Below, one piece after another: positions 34,752 through 48,401 of a stretch of DNA of 64,000 nt. Location: assembly GCF_000004825.1 (NCBI RefSeq), contig NW_008805068.1:1302001-1366000 (forward strand), read 5' to 3'. The stretch comes from Heterostelium album PN500. Taxonomy: Eukaryota > Evosea > Eumycetozoa > Acytosteliales > Acytosteliaceae. The position numbers and the translations under genes are program-made. Position 1 is the first letter of the stretch. Each line of letters opens with the position of its first letter. The notes under the pieces are model-generated. The model did no database searches, had not been told where the DNA came from, and saw nothing but the letters and a program-made list of their open reading frames with translations.

Positions 34752-37700
34752 ATGAATGAAAGTATTAAAAAGATATTTAAAGAATCAATTATTGGAAATG
34801 GAGAGAATAATATAAAGACAACTATAATACAATTGGAAAAGGCTGTAGATCGTGTCGATCGGAAGAGTGGTGTTACCGTCTCGAATATTGAGATCAACGA
34901 TATGGTTGAATCGATATTACATCCACTCAAACTATACCTTTGTTCTAAATCGAGATTCGAACAATTAGATTTAACTTGTAAATTCTATTCAAAATATATC
35001 ATACATCTTTCAACTTTATTGAAATCATCATCATCATCAACATCAACAACATCATCAAAATCATTAAAGATTAAAAATCAAATTAGAAATGATTTAGTAT
35101 CATTCTTAATTAGAGTTATTGAATCAAAAGAGAATATTGTTAGATTAAGATCTTTACAACTTATCAACCAATTGTTTATAGATACAAATAATATTGAAGA
35201 GTAAGTAATCATTAAAACTAAACAACAAACTAAATACTAATAAACTAACAATTAATTGATTGATATTCAAGAATATTTATAAATGGATATAATAACTTGA
35301 CTAAATCATTGACACAAAGATTCAGAGATAAAACACCTACTATTAGATTGTTGGCGGTGAACGTTATGATTAGATATTGTCTGTTGACAAAGGATGTTGA
35401 TATCTTCGAGGAGTTGCTGTTTCTTATGAATGAAGATGCTTATGCTGATATCAGATTGACTATACTCTCAAAGATACTGCTATTGGAAGCAGCGCTAAAG
35501 TATAATAATAGCAGTGGTGGTGGTGGTGGCGGTGTACTATTGGATTCTATCATTACGAGGACGAACGATGTTAAAGATAGTATCAGAGTGAAAGCACTGC
35601 AGATGTTGAAAGAGTACGACGTCACCAGCACAACCAACGTTGTCCTGCCAACCGATAAGATCATCAACATTCTCAAGACTGGTTTCAACGACACCAAAGA
35701 ATCCGTACAAAAAGAGACATCCAATCTTCTGCTGAAGTGGTACAACAACTTTTCTGATAATCAGCACTTCTACATTCTACTGGAGACAATCGATGTCGAG
35801 CGAAATGAAACACTCCTGGAGGACTGGCTAACCAAAGTACAAACTCACAATGCTGGAAACACAAATCAAGATATCATACCAACTTTTCAACTGTTTAACA
35901 ATGGCAATAGTGAAGAGAAACAAACGTTATCTAAAGAAGAATCATTTCATTTCAGAATGACTGTAAAGAGTCTGTTGAGTTCAATCAAGAATGTTAGGGT
36001 GGAGAAACGATATTACTATGAAGACATGTTGGAGCAGATGCTGCCGACGTTGACTGATTACGTCGAGTTGATATTCAATCATTTGGAAGATGCCTACACG
36101 GTGAAGCAGCTTCTAAAGGTGTTGTCGATGATAGACATCACTGGCGATGAAGTCGGTCGTAGCAATTGTATTACATTCCTTATAGAGCTGATCAAGAAGA
36201 TAGCTATCGATAGGGAACTACTCGAACTCTCTATGCTATCACTCTCGAAATTCTACCATGTTGAACGTGATTTTATTGTGACGATGGTTGAGATTCTCTC
36301 GGATATGATCGATCCGCTCGAGGAGGACGACCTCACCAAGCGGTTGGCAATATTTGAGCGCAACCTAAAGAGAATCGGTACAAAGTCTGCTACGGAAGCT
36401 GCCAAGATCAGCAGTGCCATCGAATCGATCAAGCTGGAGATCAAAGAGAAACAAACCGATACTCTTACCAAGTGTTCCATCATAACACACTACCTACTGC
36501 TCAAAGCCAAGAAGTGTTCGAATTCCACCGACATTGATTCACTGTTGGAGCTTATCATACTACCGTCGGTTCAGCACCACAGTCCAGAGCTAAGAGCATT
36601 GGGATTTCAGAATCTAGGCATCTATTGTCTGCATAGAAAGAATCAAGTTAATCTATATTTGGATTTGATTTCCACTGCTCTGGAAAACGATATTCATCAA
36701 GTGCAACTCGTTGTTCTCAAGGTTAGCTTTGATATATTGTTGGTGTATGGTTCACCCAATAAGATACCAAAGTCAATGTTGCCTCTCTACAATCTGACGA
36801 GAAAGATATCTTCACTGTCGAGCAAGCTAGATCTCAAGTTGATATCGATCGAAGGATTTGTAAAGCTGCTGTACTCTGGCATCGTTAGAGACTCAAAGAT
36901 ATTGGTGTTCCTCTTCCTTGAGTTGTTCTCTACGTCCACCAAAGATCTCGTTGAGATACGTCGATGTCTGACACTCTTCTTCCAGGCATACATACAAGAC
37001 AGCCGAGAGAACAAGAAGATGCTATTCCACGAGACCATCAACATACTCCGATCGGTATCACAAAACATCTCCAACTCTGCATACTCTGAAACCAACATAT
37101 TGGAAGTTGGAAAATTCCTATTATCATTATTAGAGAAGCCGGTATCAACAACAACAACAACAACAACAACAAGCAACAACATCAGTAATACAGATAATAA
37201 TAATGATGAGAATGATTCATTTAAAGAAGAAGATGTTCATCCATTGTTATCGATGATGATTTGTCAGGAGTTGATATCTTGTTTTAGAGGTGATGATACG
37301 AAAGAGTTGACAAAAGTGCTTACACTATTCAAGTTTGACAAGGAGAAACACCTGTCACAGCTGTTGGAAATCAAAGAGATACTACAAAAGGTTACTACCG
37401 CATACACAGATCCCAACATCGATAAGTTCCAACAGATTCTTGACAGTCATCTACCGACTATGCATCAAAGTGGATATCTTGTTCAACATAGAGCTGGTGC
37501 TGCAACTCAATCCGGTGCAATAGACTTTAATTCTCCTTCATTCTTTACATTCAACGATAATAATAATAATAATAGTATTCATAATTCAAACAATACTAAA
37601 TCAGCAGCAAATAATAATAACAATAATAACAGTCTTCAAGTAGAATCTACAGATAAGAATAAGAAACCTACGGCATCACAATACTCAAAGGTAACAAACA

Positions 37701-38488
37701 CGAAGTTACCATTCGATTTCGATACGATCAAATCATTCTTTGAAAAACAAAAGCAGTACCTAAACACCACTGAATACATTGACAAGACCGTTGTAGTAAA
37801 GGATCCACCATTAAAGAAGTCTAAATTCACCTATGGTCCAACCAAAGCATCTGCGCCTGCATCTACCTCCACTTCAAATACTTTGACAACCAACCTCACT
37901 ACTGCCAATATCAACAAACCGAATCCTAACATTGTCAACAACATCAAACCAACAACAAAAAATTTATCATTATCATCAACATCAACATCAACAACAACAA
38001 AGATTCAAACGACAACACTTATCAACAATAATAACAATAGTAGTAAAAATAATAATAATAGCACAAGAGATGGTAATAGTGATAAAAATATATGTATAAA
38101 AGACAATAATATTGTAAATAATGTAAATAATGATAATAATAGTAGTGTAAATGCAAAGGTAGATAGTATTATAAAAGATAAAGATAGTATGTACAAAGGT
38201 ATGGTTGTTAGCAATGATGGTGTAATTCTGACGAAAAATGTGGATGTTCGTCATCAAATTACTAAAAATAGTGATGTGGTGAACAATGAAAACAATGTAT
38301 CAGATGATCCTATGACATATAACAATAACACAACTCAAGTTAATCGTCAGATCCAATCAATTTTAAAGAAGAGACCACACAATGAAATTGTTTCAACAAC
38401 ATCAACAACCGATAACAACAAGATAGATATGGATACAACAACAACAGCAACAACTAAAGAAAATAAAAAAGTAAGGTTCAATTTTTAA
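34752..38488 (+). CDS. ncapG: Condensin subunit CAP-G (NCAPG)
   Basis: Join 34752..35200, 35272..38488 (1221 aa). HEAT-repeat protein of the condensin I complex, which compacts mitotic chromosomes with SMC2/SMC4, CAP-H and CAP-D2. Seen: the N-terminal helical region ENIVRLRSLQLINQLF, then LTQRFRDKTPTIRLLAVNVMIRY, NDVKDSIRVKALQML and a row of HEAT-like repeats to about residue 700, including the CAP-G core HPLLSMMICQELI. The last 350 residues are Asn/Thr/Ser-rich with a Lys-rich end, probably disordered. A Gly run (GGGGGG) interrupts one early HEAT repeat. Family length is about 1000, so the excess is low complexity. Confidence 0.88.
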
Positions 38489-38919
38489 AAATAATAATAA
38501 TATAATAAAAAAAGAACAGATTTTTTTTTGTTGAATTTAATGAAAATGAAATTGATAATGTCCAAATTTCAATAAAATATTAAAATTTTTATAAAATTTG
38601 AGTATAAAATATCTAAAATCGATTAAGATATGGTGTGTGTGTTTGTTTGATGGTGGATTGGAACATCCAAAAAAGTAGTTTTGTGTTGACACTCCATAAA
38701 CACACTTTTTTCCACCCTACTTTTTCCTCTCAACAGTTAATCTGTGACCATATCACAAAACAATATAATTTTTGTTTTTTTTTCAATTAATATTAGTTTT
38801 CTTTATATTTTTTGTCTATTTCATTTATATTATATATCCTATTCTTTCAACATTTTTTACTTTTTCTTAATTGTTATATTATTATATTTTTATTTTAGAT
38901 AGATAAAAAAAGTTAAAAC
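38489..38919. other. Intergenic spacer with a structured island
   Basis: AT-rich except 38626-38755, which can fold back: outer stem GATATGGT/ACCATATC, inner stem GTGTGTTT/AAACACAC, and a small GGAT/ATCC stem. It lies 170-300 bp upstream of the acyl-CoA oxidase start. It could be a small RNA gene or promoter structure. Confidence 0.4.
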
Positions 38920-41098
38920 ATGTATCAAAGAAGATTAAAAACTGTAAGAGAGAGATCAATTTAAATAACCATGATAGATAACCAACCATTCATGAATTAT
39001 TATTTGTTAATTAATTTAATGATTATTATATTAATAAATATTATAATTAGATTGCTAAACATTTGGAATCAAGTATTGAAGATTCATCTATCATTCAAAT
39101 TGGTGAGACAGAGATTTCATCGATCGTACCAAATGTAGATGTTGATCAACTCAAGTTGAAACTTGACGGTAAAGACTTGTCCAAGTTCAAAGATCAAGTA
39201 AGACGTTTCCTCGAGGAGACACCTTCCATCCGTAGCTCTGTAGCTGGTCTTCCATCTGCTGAGTACAGAGAATTGGTATTACAACAAATCAAAGATCTTT
39301 CAAAGAGTGGACTATTCAATATTACTGATATTAGAGGTATTGTTATTGTTATTGCTATTGTTTTTAAACTTTACTTTTGTTTATCAAATTCTAATCATAA
39401 TCTCTCTTTATCTCTTTGAAGATGGCGTTGAAAAGACATGTGGATTGATGGAGATATTGAGTTCCTATAATAATAATATTACAACCAAGTTGGGTGTTCA
39501 CTACAGTCTGTTTGGTGGTACCGTTTTGTTGTTGGGTACTCAGCGTCACGAGAAGTACATTGAGCCGGCCAACAAGTTGGATATTGTCGGTTGTTTCTCG
39601 ATGACCGAAGTCGGACACGGTAGTAATGTTCGTGGTATTGAAACCACAGCTACCTACGATGCCGCCACCAAGGAGTTCATCATCAACACACCGACTCCAT
39701 CGTCACAGAAGTTCTGGATTGGTGGTGCCTATTTGCACGCACACTTCACCACGGTGTTTGCACGTCTCATTCTCAACAAGAAGGATCATGGTGTTCATGC
39801 ATTCGTAGTGCCCATCCGTGACATCAAAACAATGAAGACATTCCCAGGAATAACAATCAAGGATTGCGGTCCAAAGCTAGGTCTCAACGGTATTGACAAT
39901 GGTCATCTTAGATTCGATCACGTTCGTATTCCACGTGAGAACCTCCTCAACAAATACAGCGATGTCACCGAAGACGGTCAATACAAGAGTCAATTCCAAA
40001 CACCAATCAAAAATTTCGCTGCAACGATGGCTCCATTTTTGGGTGGTAGAGTAAGTAGCTACTACAAATTACATATCATAACACTAGAATCAATTCTTTA
40101 CCAAACTAATTTAAACTTCTTCTTCTTCTTCTTCATTAAAACAAAACAAAAAACAGTTATATATTTGTAAGAATACAGCAGGTGCAATTCATACATGTTT
40201 GACAATTGCAATTAGATATGCACACTATCGTTGTCAATTCGGTCCAAATTCAAACGTTGAATTACCATTGATTTCTATTCCAAGTCATCAAAGAAGATTG
40301 ATCATTCCATTGGCAAGAACCATCACAATGGATCTTTATTTACAAACTCTTGCAACTCAAATCAAATCAATGAAACCTGTATGTTCAATTGAATGAGATA
40401 TGGTATAATTATACTTTACTGACCAACTGATTTACTAGGCATTACATGCTCATTGTGCAGGTATTAAAGCAGTGTATTCATGGCATGGTATTGCAACGAT
40501 GCAAGTTTGTAGAGAATCGTGCGGTGGACAAGGTTATAGATCGGAGAATAAGATTGCCGAGTTCAAGTCGGATTGTGATATCAATGTTACCTACGAAGGT
40601 GACAACACTGTGTTGATGCAACAGGTTGCCAAGTACATCATGACCAAGACCGACCAGGTTGTGCCATCGATCCGTATCGACGGCGACGCCAAACAACAGT
40701 TGTTCAACTTTAACAATCTTCTCAAGCTGTTCCGTGCCAGAGAGTTGCTCAAGACTCAAGAGGCAACTCAGCTCGTGCAAGAGGGTGGCACCAACTTGTA
40801 CGACGCCTTCAACAGCTCGATTCCATGGGCTATCAAGGCGGCACACGCTCACATGGAGTATGTAATTCTAGAGAATGCAGTGAAATCGATGAGTGCCGAT
40901 TCGGTTGCACCGATTGCACACCTCGTACTTCTCGATACACTCGCCAAGATCGAAGATGACTTGGGTTGGTTCGTCACCCACTCTTACATCTCACCGGAAG
41001 TCGCCAAGTCCGTCTCCTACTTGGTAATGGATCTCTGTGAACAACTATCAAGACAATCATTAGCAATAGTCAAAGCATTTGATATTCCCAAAAAGTAA
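38920..41098 (+). CDS. Peroxisomal acyl-CoA oxidase with PTS2 signal
   Basis: Join 38920..38943, 39051..39336, 39422..40050, 40157..40378, 40439..41098 (606 aa). FAD enzyme of the first peroxisomal beta-oxidation step: acyl-CoA plus O2 to trans-2-enoyl-CoA plus H2O2. Seen: CFSMTEVGHGSNVRGIETTA (flavin/substrate loop), GVHAFVVPIRD, DCGPKLGLNGIDNGHLRFD, RYAHYRCQFG and CRESCGGQGYRSENKIAEFK. The 24 bp first coding exon plus exon 2 make RLKTIAKHL, an exact match to the PTS2 consensus (R-L-x5-H-L), as in some plant acyl-CoA oxidases. The C-terminus (IPKK) has no PTS1. The small exon was placed by the splice signals and this match. Confidence 0.93.
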
Positions 41099-41683
41099 TT
41101 ATTATTTCAAATATTTATTTTATTCATTTTTTTTTCAAATTTTTATTAACCAAACATTCTCTTCTATCTTCACAATAATAATAATAATAGATGTTTGCCA
41201 TCTGACAACCTTCAAGATGGATTGTTTTAATTTAGAAAAGAAATCAAACAAAACAAATCAAACAAAACAAATCAAGATAATCAAATAAATAAATTAGAAA
41301 AATAACAATAATTATAATAGTAAAAAATAAAATAATGTAATAAAATATATATTTCATTGATAAATTAAAAATAAATCAAATAATGTAAACAAATATTATT
41401 AAATCATTGGATATCCTGGTTGGCACTTTTTTAATTAAAGAAAAATGAATGTCTTTTAAAAAAACAGGAAAAGCCCAGTTCATTTTTTGCAAATCTTCAT
41501 TTTTTATTTTTTATTTTTATTTTTCACATATCTTTTTATCTTTTTTTAGAAGTTAGTCGACATCTTAAAATTTTTTTTTTTAATTTTAGATTTAATTTTA
41601 ATTGTATATATATTTTGGTTATTAATATATATTATTTGTATTTTTTAAATAAATAGATATATTATTAATAAATTTGTACAGTA
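41099..41683. other. AT-rich intergenic spacer
   Basis: Tandem genes on the same strand flank it. Two copies of AATCAAACAAAAC near 41240 are a short direct repeat. Nothing else recognised; it contains the UBR1 promoter. Confidence 0.45.
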
Positions 41684-44600
41684 ATGAATAATAATAATAT
41701 AAATATAAATAATATTAATAGTAATAGTAATAATAATAATGAAATTTTAAATGAAAATAAAGATTTAGATATAGAGTCAGAGAGTAATTCAACTTTAAAT
41801 AATATAAATTCAACAACAAGCTCATCAAACGAAAGTGATAACAATCACGATGTAAATAACAATGAAAATAGTGTTAAAATGAATATCGAAGACGAAGATG
41901 AGATGATTGCTGACAGTATCGATGACAGTGATGAATTGATGAGTAATCAAATAGATTCATATGATATAGATGAAGATTATTATGATGATAATGATAATGA
42001 TGATAATGACAATCAAGAATATAATCATGATTATCATATAGATGATGCAAATAATAATAACAATAACAACATTAATAATAATAATAATAATCGATTCTTT
42101 ACTGGTGGTGCATTACCAAATGGTCAAAATCTATTGTTGGATCTTGCTGATATCTTTGGTGGAGAAGGTAACTATCGTCAGTTGGTAGATGGATTCTTTG
42201 GTACTGCTGCATCTCATGAAACAAACAACAACAATAATGATAATCAAAATGACAATGATGGTGATGATGATGATGATGATGGGGATGGAGATGGATCTGC
42301 TATTGATCATACTCGTGGTGTGTTTCGATCGCTCGAGAGAGATCTTCGTGGATTCCTCAACTCGATTAGCAAGGTGGCACAACGAAGACAAGATGAGATA
42401 TCCAGACTCAAGGAATACGGTCATCCAGAGTTCACCTTCCAATCGTATCGCAACGCTCTTTCCAGCAGCGTCGAGACAACCAAGGACATCAATCTAATGG
42501 TACAACGATTCGCCAATCTAAGCGATCCACTCATCAAACTATTTGGTAAAGATAAATTCAAATTCCCATTCTGTCAACATGGTAAGTACAGTAAACAACA
42601 TTAAAGTTGCAGTGAAATTCAATACTGACTGACCAGTACTACTTTTGATATTATTTATACACTGGACTTTATAAAGAGTGGACGCAGAAAACCTGGTTCT
42701 TTAGATGTAAAGATTGTGCTATGACAGAGACATCTTGTGTTTGTCTCAATTGCTTCAAGAATGGCAACCATATACATCAGGGACATTCGTTTATGCCAGA
42801 GGAGAGCAGTCAGGGTGGATGCTGCGACTGTGGTAATCCAGACTCGTGGGCAACCTCTGGATTCTGTACCGACCATTTCCTGCAGGACAAACCGATACAT
42901 CCGAGCGAGTTGATCGAGCCTGCCACTCGAAAGAAACTTCACCTTTTCATCCGATTGCTCATTCAGTACTCGTTGTATCTCATGAAGCTGGATGTAAAGA
43001 CTCAGAAGGATACCGATCGGCTCGGGGTAATCATCGTCTGGTTTGAAGATCTCTGCAAGTACTCCTACCCAGTGTCCCATATTCTCACGGAGGAGTTTGT
43101 ACACCAGACTCTTGATGCACGTTGTTTCGATCTACATACACCACTTGGATTGCCTTATACCACAGCAGCAGCAGTGACAGAGTCTGAACAACTAGCCAGT
43201 GGTGTTGGTGGTGTCAGCAGTGAGAACCTACTTTCAATACCTGAAGACAGTCCCATCACTACGATATTAAAAGAGATACTTCAGAAACCAGAGATACTCA
43301 ATCTAGTCAAAACGGTAATCGTAACGATGATGGGTAATCGTTTGTTCAAGATTGTATTCTGCGATGAGTATCTCAAGTTCTATCCGGATCTTTCACTTCA
43401 ATCAGATCGTGATGCAATGGTTATCATTTCATCGATTAGTTGTCAAATGTTTGAAATACCTTCTATTATCATACCGTTCTGTACTGGTTATTCCACAAAG
43501 AATATCTTATCAGAGATTCTATCTGTTTTTGTAAGTTTGTTAAAGTGTTTTAAAACTTTTTATTTCTAGTCTTTAGATATATATTTTAAACCTAATACTT
43601 ATTATTCTATTTCTTTAGAAAACATTGTTAAAAGATAAAGAACATTATGATTTTGATGTACCAAGTCAACGTACAATTTTCGATCAACAACTATTGGCAC
43701 ATCAAGATTTCTTTTATATTTCAAGTTATTTCAAACATGCAAAAATCACAGACTATGTATATAAGAACGATGATATCATCAATCAACTGCTTTTGATATT
43801 AGATGAAATTCAAGAGATTACTCCCATTCGCAGAATACTAGACAAACCACTAGAGTACGAGCTTCCAATCATCAACTCTGTTGTCTCCATGGAAACTCAA
43901 TCAATGCAAGGTATTGGTACTTTCTTACAATCTTTAAATAAATCTAAACGTAAGTACTTAATAATAATGATGATGATTATATTAACAATCAATAATGATC
44001 ATTAACTAACATTAATCTTTTATAAATATTGAATGAACACTAGTACCAACAATGAAATATTTAAGTCTAATATTAAAGTTTATAAACAAACCGCCAAACA
44101 AACAAAATTTTACATTTAATAAGTATGTTATTATAGTACTATTAATCAATATTAATAATGATTAATATAAGTAATGTTATATTAATATAACTTATCTATC
44201 TATCTATCTAGTTATTTATTACCATCAAATGATTTATTCCATGCTATTGATACAGTATCTATACATTGTCCATTGAATAGAATATTTGGAATATTCGTAT
44301 TGAATGCATTGAATAGTGGTGTAGATTACTCGTTGCCAGCGATTAAATCGATGGTCAATCTAGAACAATTGCTGTACATTGCCAATGAAGCGATTCTTCC
44401 AAATATTCTCATGGCACAACATAGAAATGGATTTTGGGAGAAGAATATGAATATCAACGATGTCAAATCCTACTACTCATGGTCTCTTATGTGGGTAGAT
44501 CTTTTCACCATCCAATATTGTTCGATTTTATTGGGTCCAAATTACTTTTTAAACTTTTTGATTAGCAGTTTCACTTCAAATTTTAAATATTCTGGTAAGC

Positions 44601-47574
44601 TGAATTCATCATCGTCATCACCGTAATATCATATAATCTAATTCTCTTATCTTTTAAATATAATAACATAACTAGATGAATATCCATTTTGTTTACAAGA
44701 TTTATTAAGATTCCTTATATCTATTTTACAGTTGCGAGTATCACCAAAGTATTCACCTGAAGATGCACGATATCATATCATCCAAGGTTTGACAACCAAT
44801 AACAATACACATGCTTTGTTAAGTAATGTTCGTAGGGAGTTGTATTACAGTGATTTTGTTGAAGATGTTATCCAAGAGGTGTCGGAACCAACCAACGATA
44901 AGAAGCTACAACTCAAGCAACAATACTGGGATCGCTACGACTACTACTATCCTTACCACTATTGCGTTGGTGACTCTCTGACATTCATGTCGTTGCAAAC
45001 CTATCATGCACATCTCAAGAAGATAAAGTATCCAATTGAAGATTCATTCCCTCTGCCCTCGGTAGTGGAACCACTCCATGCGAACCTAGAGGCTGTCAAC
45101 GACATCTATGACGAGCCACTACTCTATCATCTTGCATTTTGCACACTGCTCGCATTCGTACATCCCAACTGTAGATTGCAAACACAATTCCCATTGTCTG
45201 ATTTCATCAACTCTGACAAGTTCATACCGAAGGAGGACGAAACTCAGTTGGATGACAGCGTCAATCACATACTCTATCTCATGGTAATGGCAATGCGTCA
45301 CTTCAAGGCAAAGACATTCTCTTCGTTCTCACCAGAAGAACAAGACTCACTGCGACAGTCGATCAAGTGTTATCTGTCACACGGTAGCTTTGACAACATG
45401 GTAAAGACCAAAAAGTCGATTTCCCTCTTGAATATTCTACGTCCGTACGAGATTCGTAAGGTGATCTGCGATGACAATGGTAATCCTACCAGTTTGGCAT
45501 ATCCATCGATGAATATACTCGATCTTGTGACCGACCTCTTTGAGACTATCGACACTGACAACCGCTACGTCGAGAAGAAGAACTTGATCTCCAACTTGCT
45601 CATCATGATCAACGAGTTTGATGAGAATCTCTCGCAATACTTTAGCGATCGAAAGATGTCGATCGAAGAGATCATCAACAAACAGAACGAGAACGAAGCC
45701 AAAGTCAAAAAGGAGGAGGCTCTTCAAAGACAAAAAGCGATTCGTGAGAAGATGATGCAGCAACAACTTCAGTTCCTAAAGTCAAATAAATCGATGTTGG
45801 AGGACTACGAAGACGACGACGACAACCAACTGGCAGATTCCGACAACAATTTGATATGTGTTGCTTGCAAGGAAGGAGCTCGTCCCGGCTCCGATCCACT
45901 CTGTGCAATCGGTCGTTGCGAAGGTTTCGGCATCAAGTCGACGTCCGATCGTCAAACCATCCAACACTACTACGAGAAGAGCATCAGTTCCGATGTCGAC
46001 CAAGAGCTATCATCGATCGGTGGATCATTCATTGTCAACCAGATCGAGAATCTCAAAGTCGATGAAATCCTCAAACTCTTCCAAACCAGTATTCCCATAA
46101 ACATTCGTTGTTGTGACCATCTCATTCACAAATCCTGTCTGGAGAACTTTGTCAATGGTTGGATCGGTGGCGGATATCCATGTCCTCTTTGCAATAGGAC
46201 AGCCAATCTGCTGTTGGCCATCGACAACAAGAGCACCTCGGAGACAACCATTTCCTCGGGAATGATACTTCCATTACTCTCAACGGATACCACCTACCAC
46301 AACAGTCCTACCGATCTCAACCAGAGCTCAGTTCAGCAATTCCTCTGGAAGTATCCACTGACCAACATTGAAACACTCGAGATTACCTCGCGTTCCAACA
46401 AGAACTTCAACGACGACGGTCAACCTTACTTTGTATACAATGAAACCGATTTCCAGAAGCGTCTGAAAACACTACGTCTTGTCTATTTCAACATTATGTC
46501 GTCGGCGGCCAGAGAAACCAACGATAGCTCAATCGACTTGTTCCAAGGTAGATACATCAACTACGATCCATTCATTCTCGCCACATTCTCCTACTATCTC
46601 AACAGAGACTCTGATCCAAAGATTCACATCAAGCGTGCCTACGAACGATTGATATTCTTTGTCTTTGGTAACTTTATCGATAGAATAGTTGACTATGCAT
46701 CAAGCAGTTCCAAGTCAACTCTTAACAACTACACCAAGTATATGCAAATGTTGGTGTCACACCTGACAGAGAACACTCTGCCTAGCGATCCTAGCGACCA
46801 GGAAACTCTCCGCAAACTGATGCGCACCATCGAAAGAGCAGTTAAACCATTCATTAGAAAGGCATTCTTATTTGACCATTGTCTATCCACCAGTTTTGAT
46901 ACTCCAATAGTCACTAGAAATGAGCATTCGCCTGTTACTCTCCAGACCTTCTCGGATATCGATTATCTCTTGCAAGAGCTTGATCTTCCCAGTTGGAAGG
47001 ATGCACTTCTCAACCCAATCTATCAAGAGAAAGACTATACATCACTACTCATTCGTAACACCGTTGGATTCTGCTTACCTTCAAAACTACCAAAGTTTAT
47101 TAAATTACCAGATGATTTTGTTGTAAGTTGAAATGATTAAAATCGATCAGATATATTATAGTTATAGATTTGCTAACTCTTTTTTTTTTTTTTTTTAATT
47201 ACAAATAAAAGTATTTCTTGGTTGAAAATATTAGTAAATCATGTGTAGGAGAATGCAATCAATTACCAAAGGGTGTCTGTATTCATTGTGGAACAGTAGT
47301 ATGCTATAACGATTGTTGTAGAAATGAATTGTTGGCACATAATCACAGATGTCAACATGGACTTGGACTCTTTTTGGATGTATGCAACCCCGTTCTCTCT
47401 GTGTATTGCGCAAATACCGAATCAGATAAGATCGATATCTATTTCGATAAGTTTGGTGAACCAAGTGCTAAAGCTAAACCAGGTCTCAAGCTTAACATGG
47501 CTGCACTCAGAGATCTCTATATAACATGGTTGAAAGGAACTCTACATGAAAAGCTAAATATTTCATATGAATAG
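41684..47574 (+). CDS. ubr1: UBR1-type N-recognin E3 ubiquitin ligase
   Basis: Join 41684..42581, 42677..43530, 43619..43949, 44044..44122, 44212..44594, 44676..47122, 47212..47574 (1784 aa, UBR1/2 size). It recognises N-degrons and ubiquitinates the substrate. A 290-residue Asn/Asp/Glu-rich leader precedes the UBR box, split by intron 1: FCQH|EWTQKTWFFRCKDC, CVCLNCF, HQGHSF, GGCCDCGNPDSW, FCTDH. A RING-like region follows at about 1360-1480 (CVACKEG...IGRCEGF...CCDHLIHKSCLENF...CPLC). The last exon is the Cys/His-rich C-terminal UBR1 domain (CIHCGTVVCYNDCC). In the UBR box the second acidic residue of the usual CDCGD motif is Asn. Family very sure. Confidence 0.92.
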
Positions 47575-48207
47575 TAGTAACTTAAAGCTGGCACCTCTTG
47601 AAATAAAGATAATACATAACTCAAAAATTCATACAATTGTTTTTTTTTTTTGATATCATACTCTAAAATTTCCAAAAAATCGGAATCTATAGCTTAAGAT
47701 TGTTTGTCTACATTTTAAATTAAATCGAGTAAAGATTGAATTTGAATCTACCACTTTCAACTTAATGATAGAATATTAGATGTTCTATAATCGGGAACTC
47801 CTTCAAAGAATAACCTTTCTTTATACTATACTCTCGAGAGCTTGTTTTATTTTCGTTTCATCTGTTAAATTACTTTTCTAAAAAAACAATATCTTTGTTT
47901 ATATAAAATCAGTTAAAAACCTTTACATTTTGAAGTCAAAAAAGTTTTTTTTCTATTATTTTATTATTCTTCTAATAATGTTATTGATTTATGATTTTAA
48001 AAATGTATTGATATCCTTTTTTTTCAAAAATTAAATCTTTAAGATTTAATTGTTTTTTAAATATAATTGTAAACTTTTTTAAATATATACTCTTTTTGTA
48101 TATATATAGTATTTGTGCTGAGTTTGTTTTTTTTTTTTAAAATGATAAATGGTTCAATTTTTTTAATTATAAATTTTTTTTTTGTATTATTAATCATTTT
48201 CAAATTG
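47575..48207. other. AT-rich intergenic spacer
   Basis: 3' flank of UBR1, then mostly A/T runs up to the tRNA-associated repeat. No gene seen. Confidence 0.5.
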
Positions 48208-48286
48208 TTTTTTTTTTTTTAAATTATCCTTGTACTACCATTACTGATAGTCAATGTGTAGAGCTTGATATTAACCTACAGTTCGT
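48208..48286 (-). repeat. tRNA-associated repeat, retroelement 3'-tail-like (copy B)
   Basis: Second copy of the block at 8087-8167. On the minus strand it is 66 bp followed by a 13 nt A-run. It differs from copy A at about 7 positions, and similarity stops abruptly at the side facing the tRNA, as expected for 5' truncation. Here it lies 115 bp past the 3' end of the initiator tRNA. Probable tRNA-targeted LINE (TRE3-like) remnant; family inferred from position only. Confidence 0.55.
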
Positions 48287-48364
48287 GTTCATTTACAAAG
48301 ACACCTTACTCTTTAAGGTAATTATTGACCCGAAAAGCTGGTAATAATACCTAGGTTATCCTTA

Positions 48365-48374
48365 ATGCGCGCAT
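48365..48374. other. GC palindrome ATGCGCGCAT downstream of tRNA-iMet
   Basis: A perfect 10 bp palindrome with alternating purine/pyrimidine bases, 27 bp past the initiator tRNA 3' end, in AT-rich DNA. It parallels the palindrome at 8274. Confidence 0.6.
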
Positions 48375-48401
48375 ATTGTATATTCTACAATTAAAATGTT
48401 T

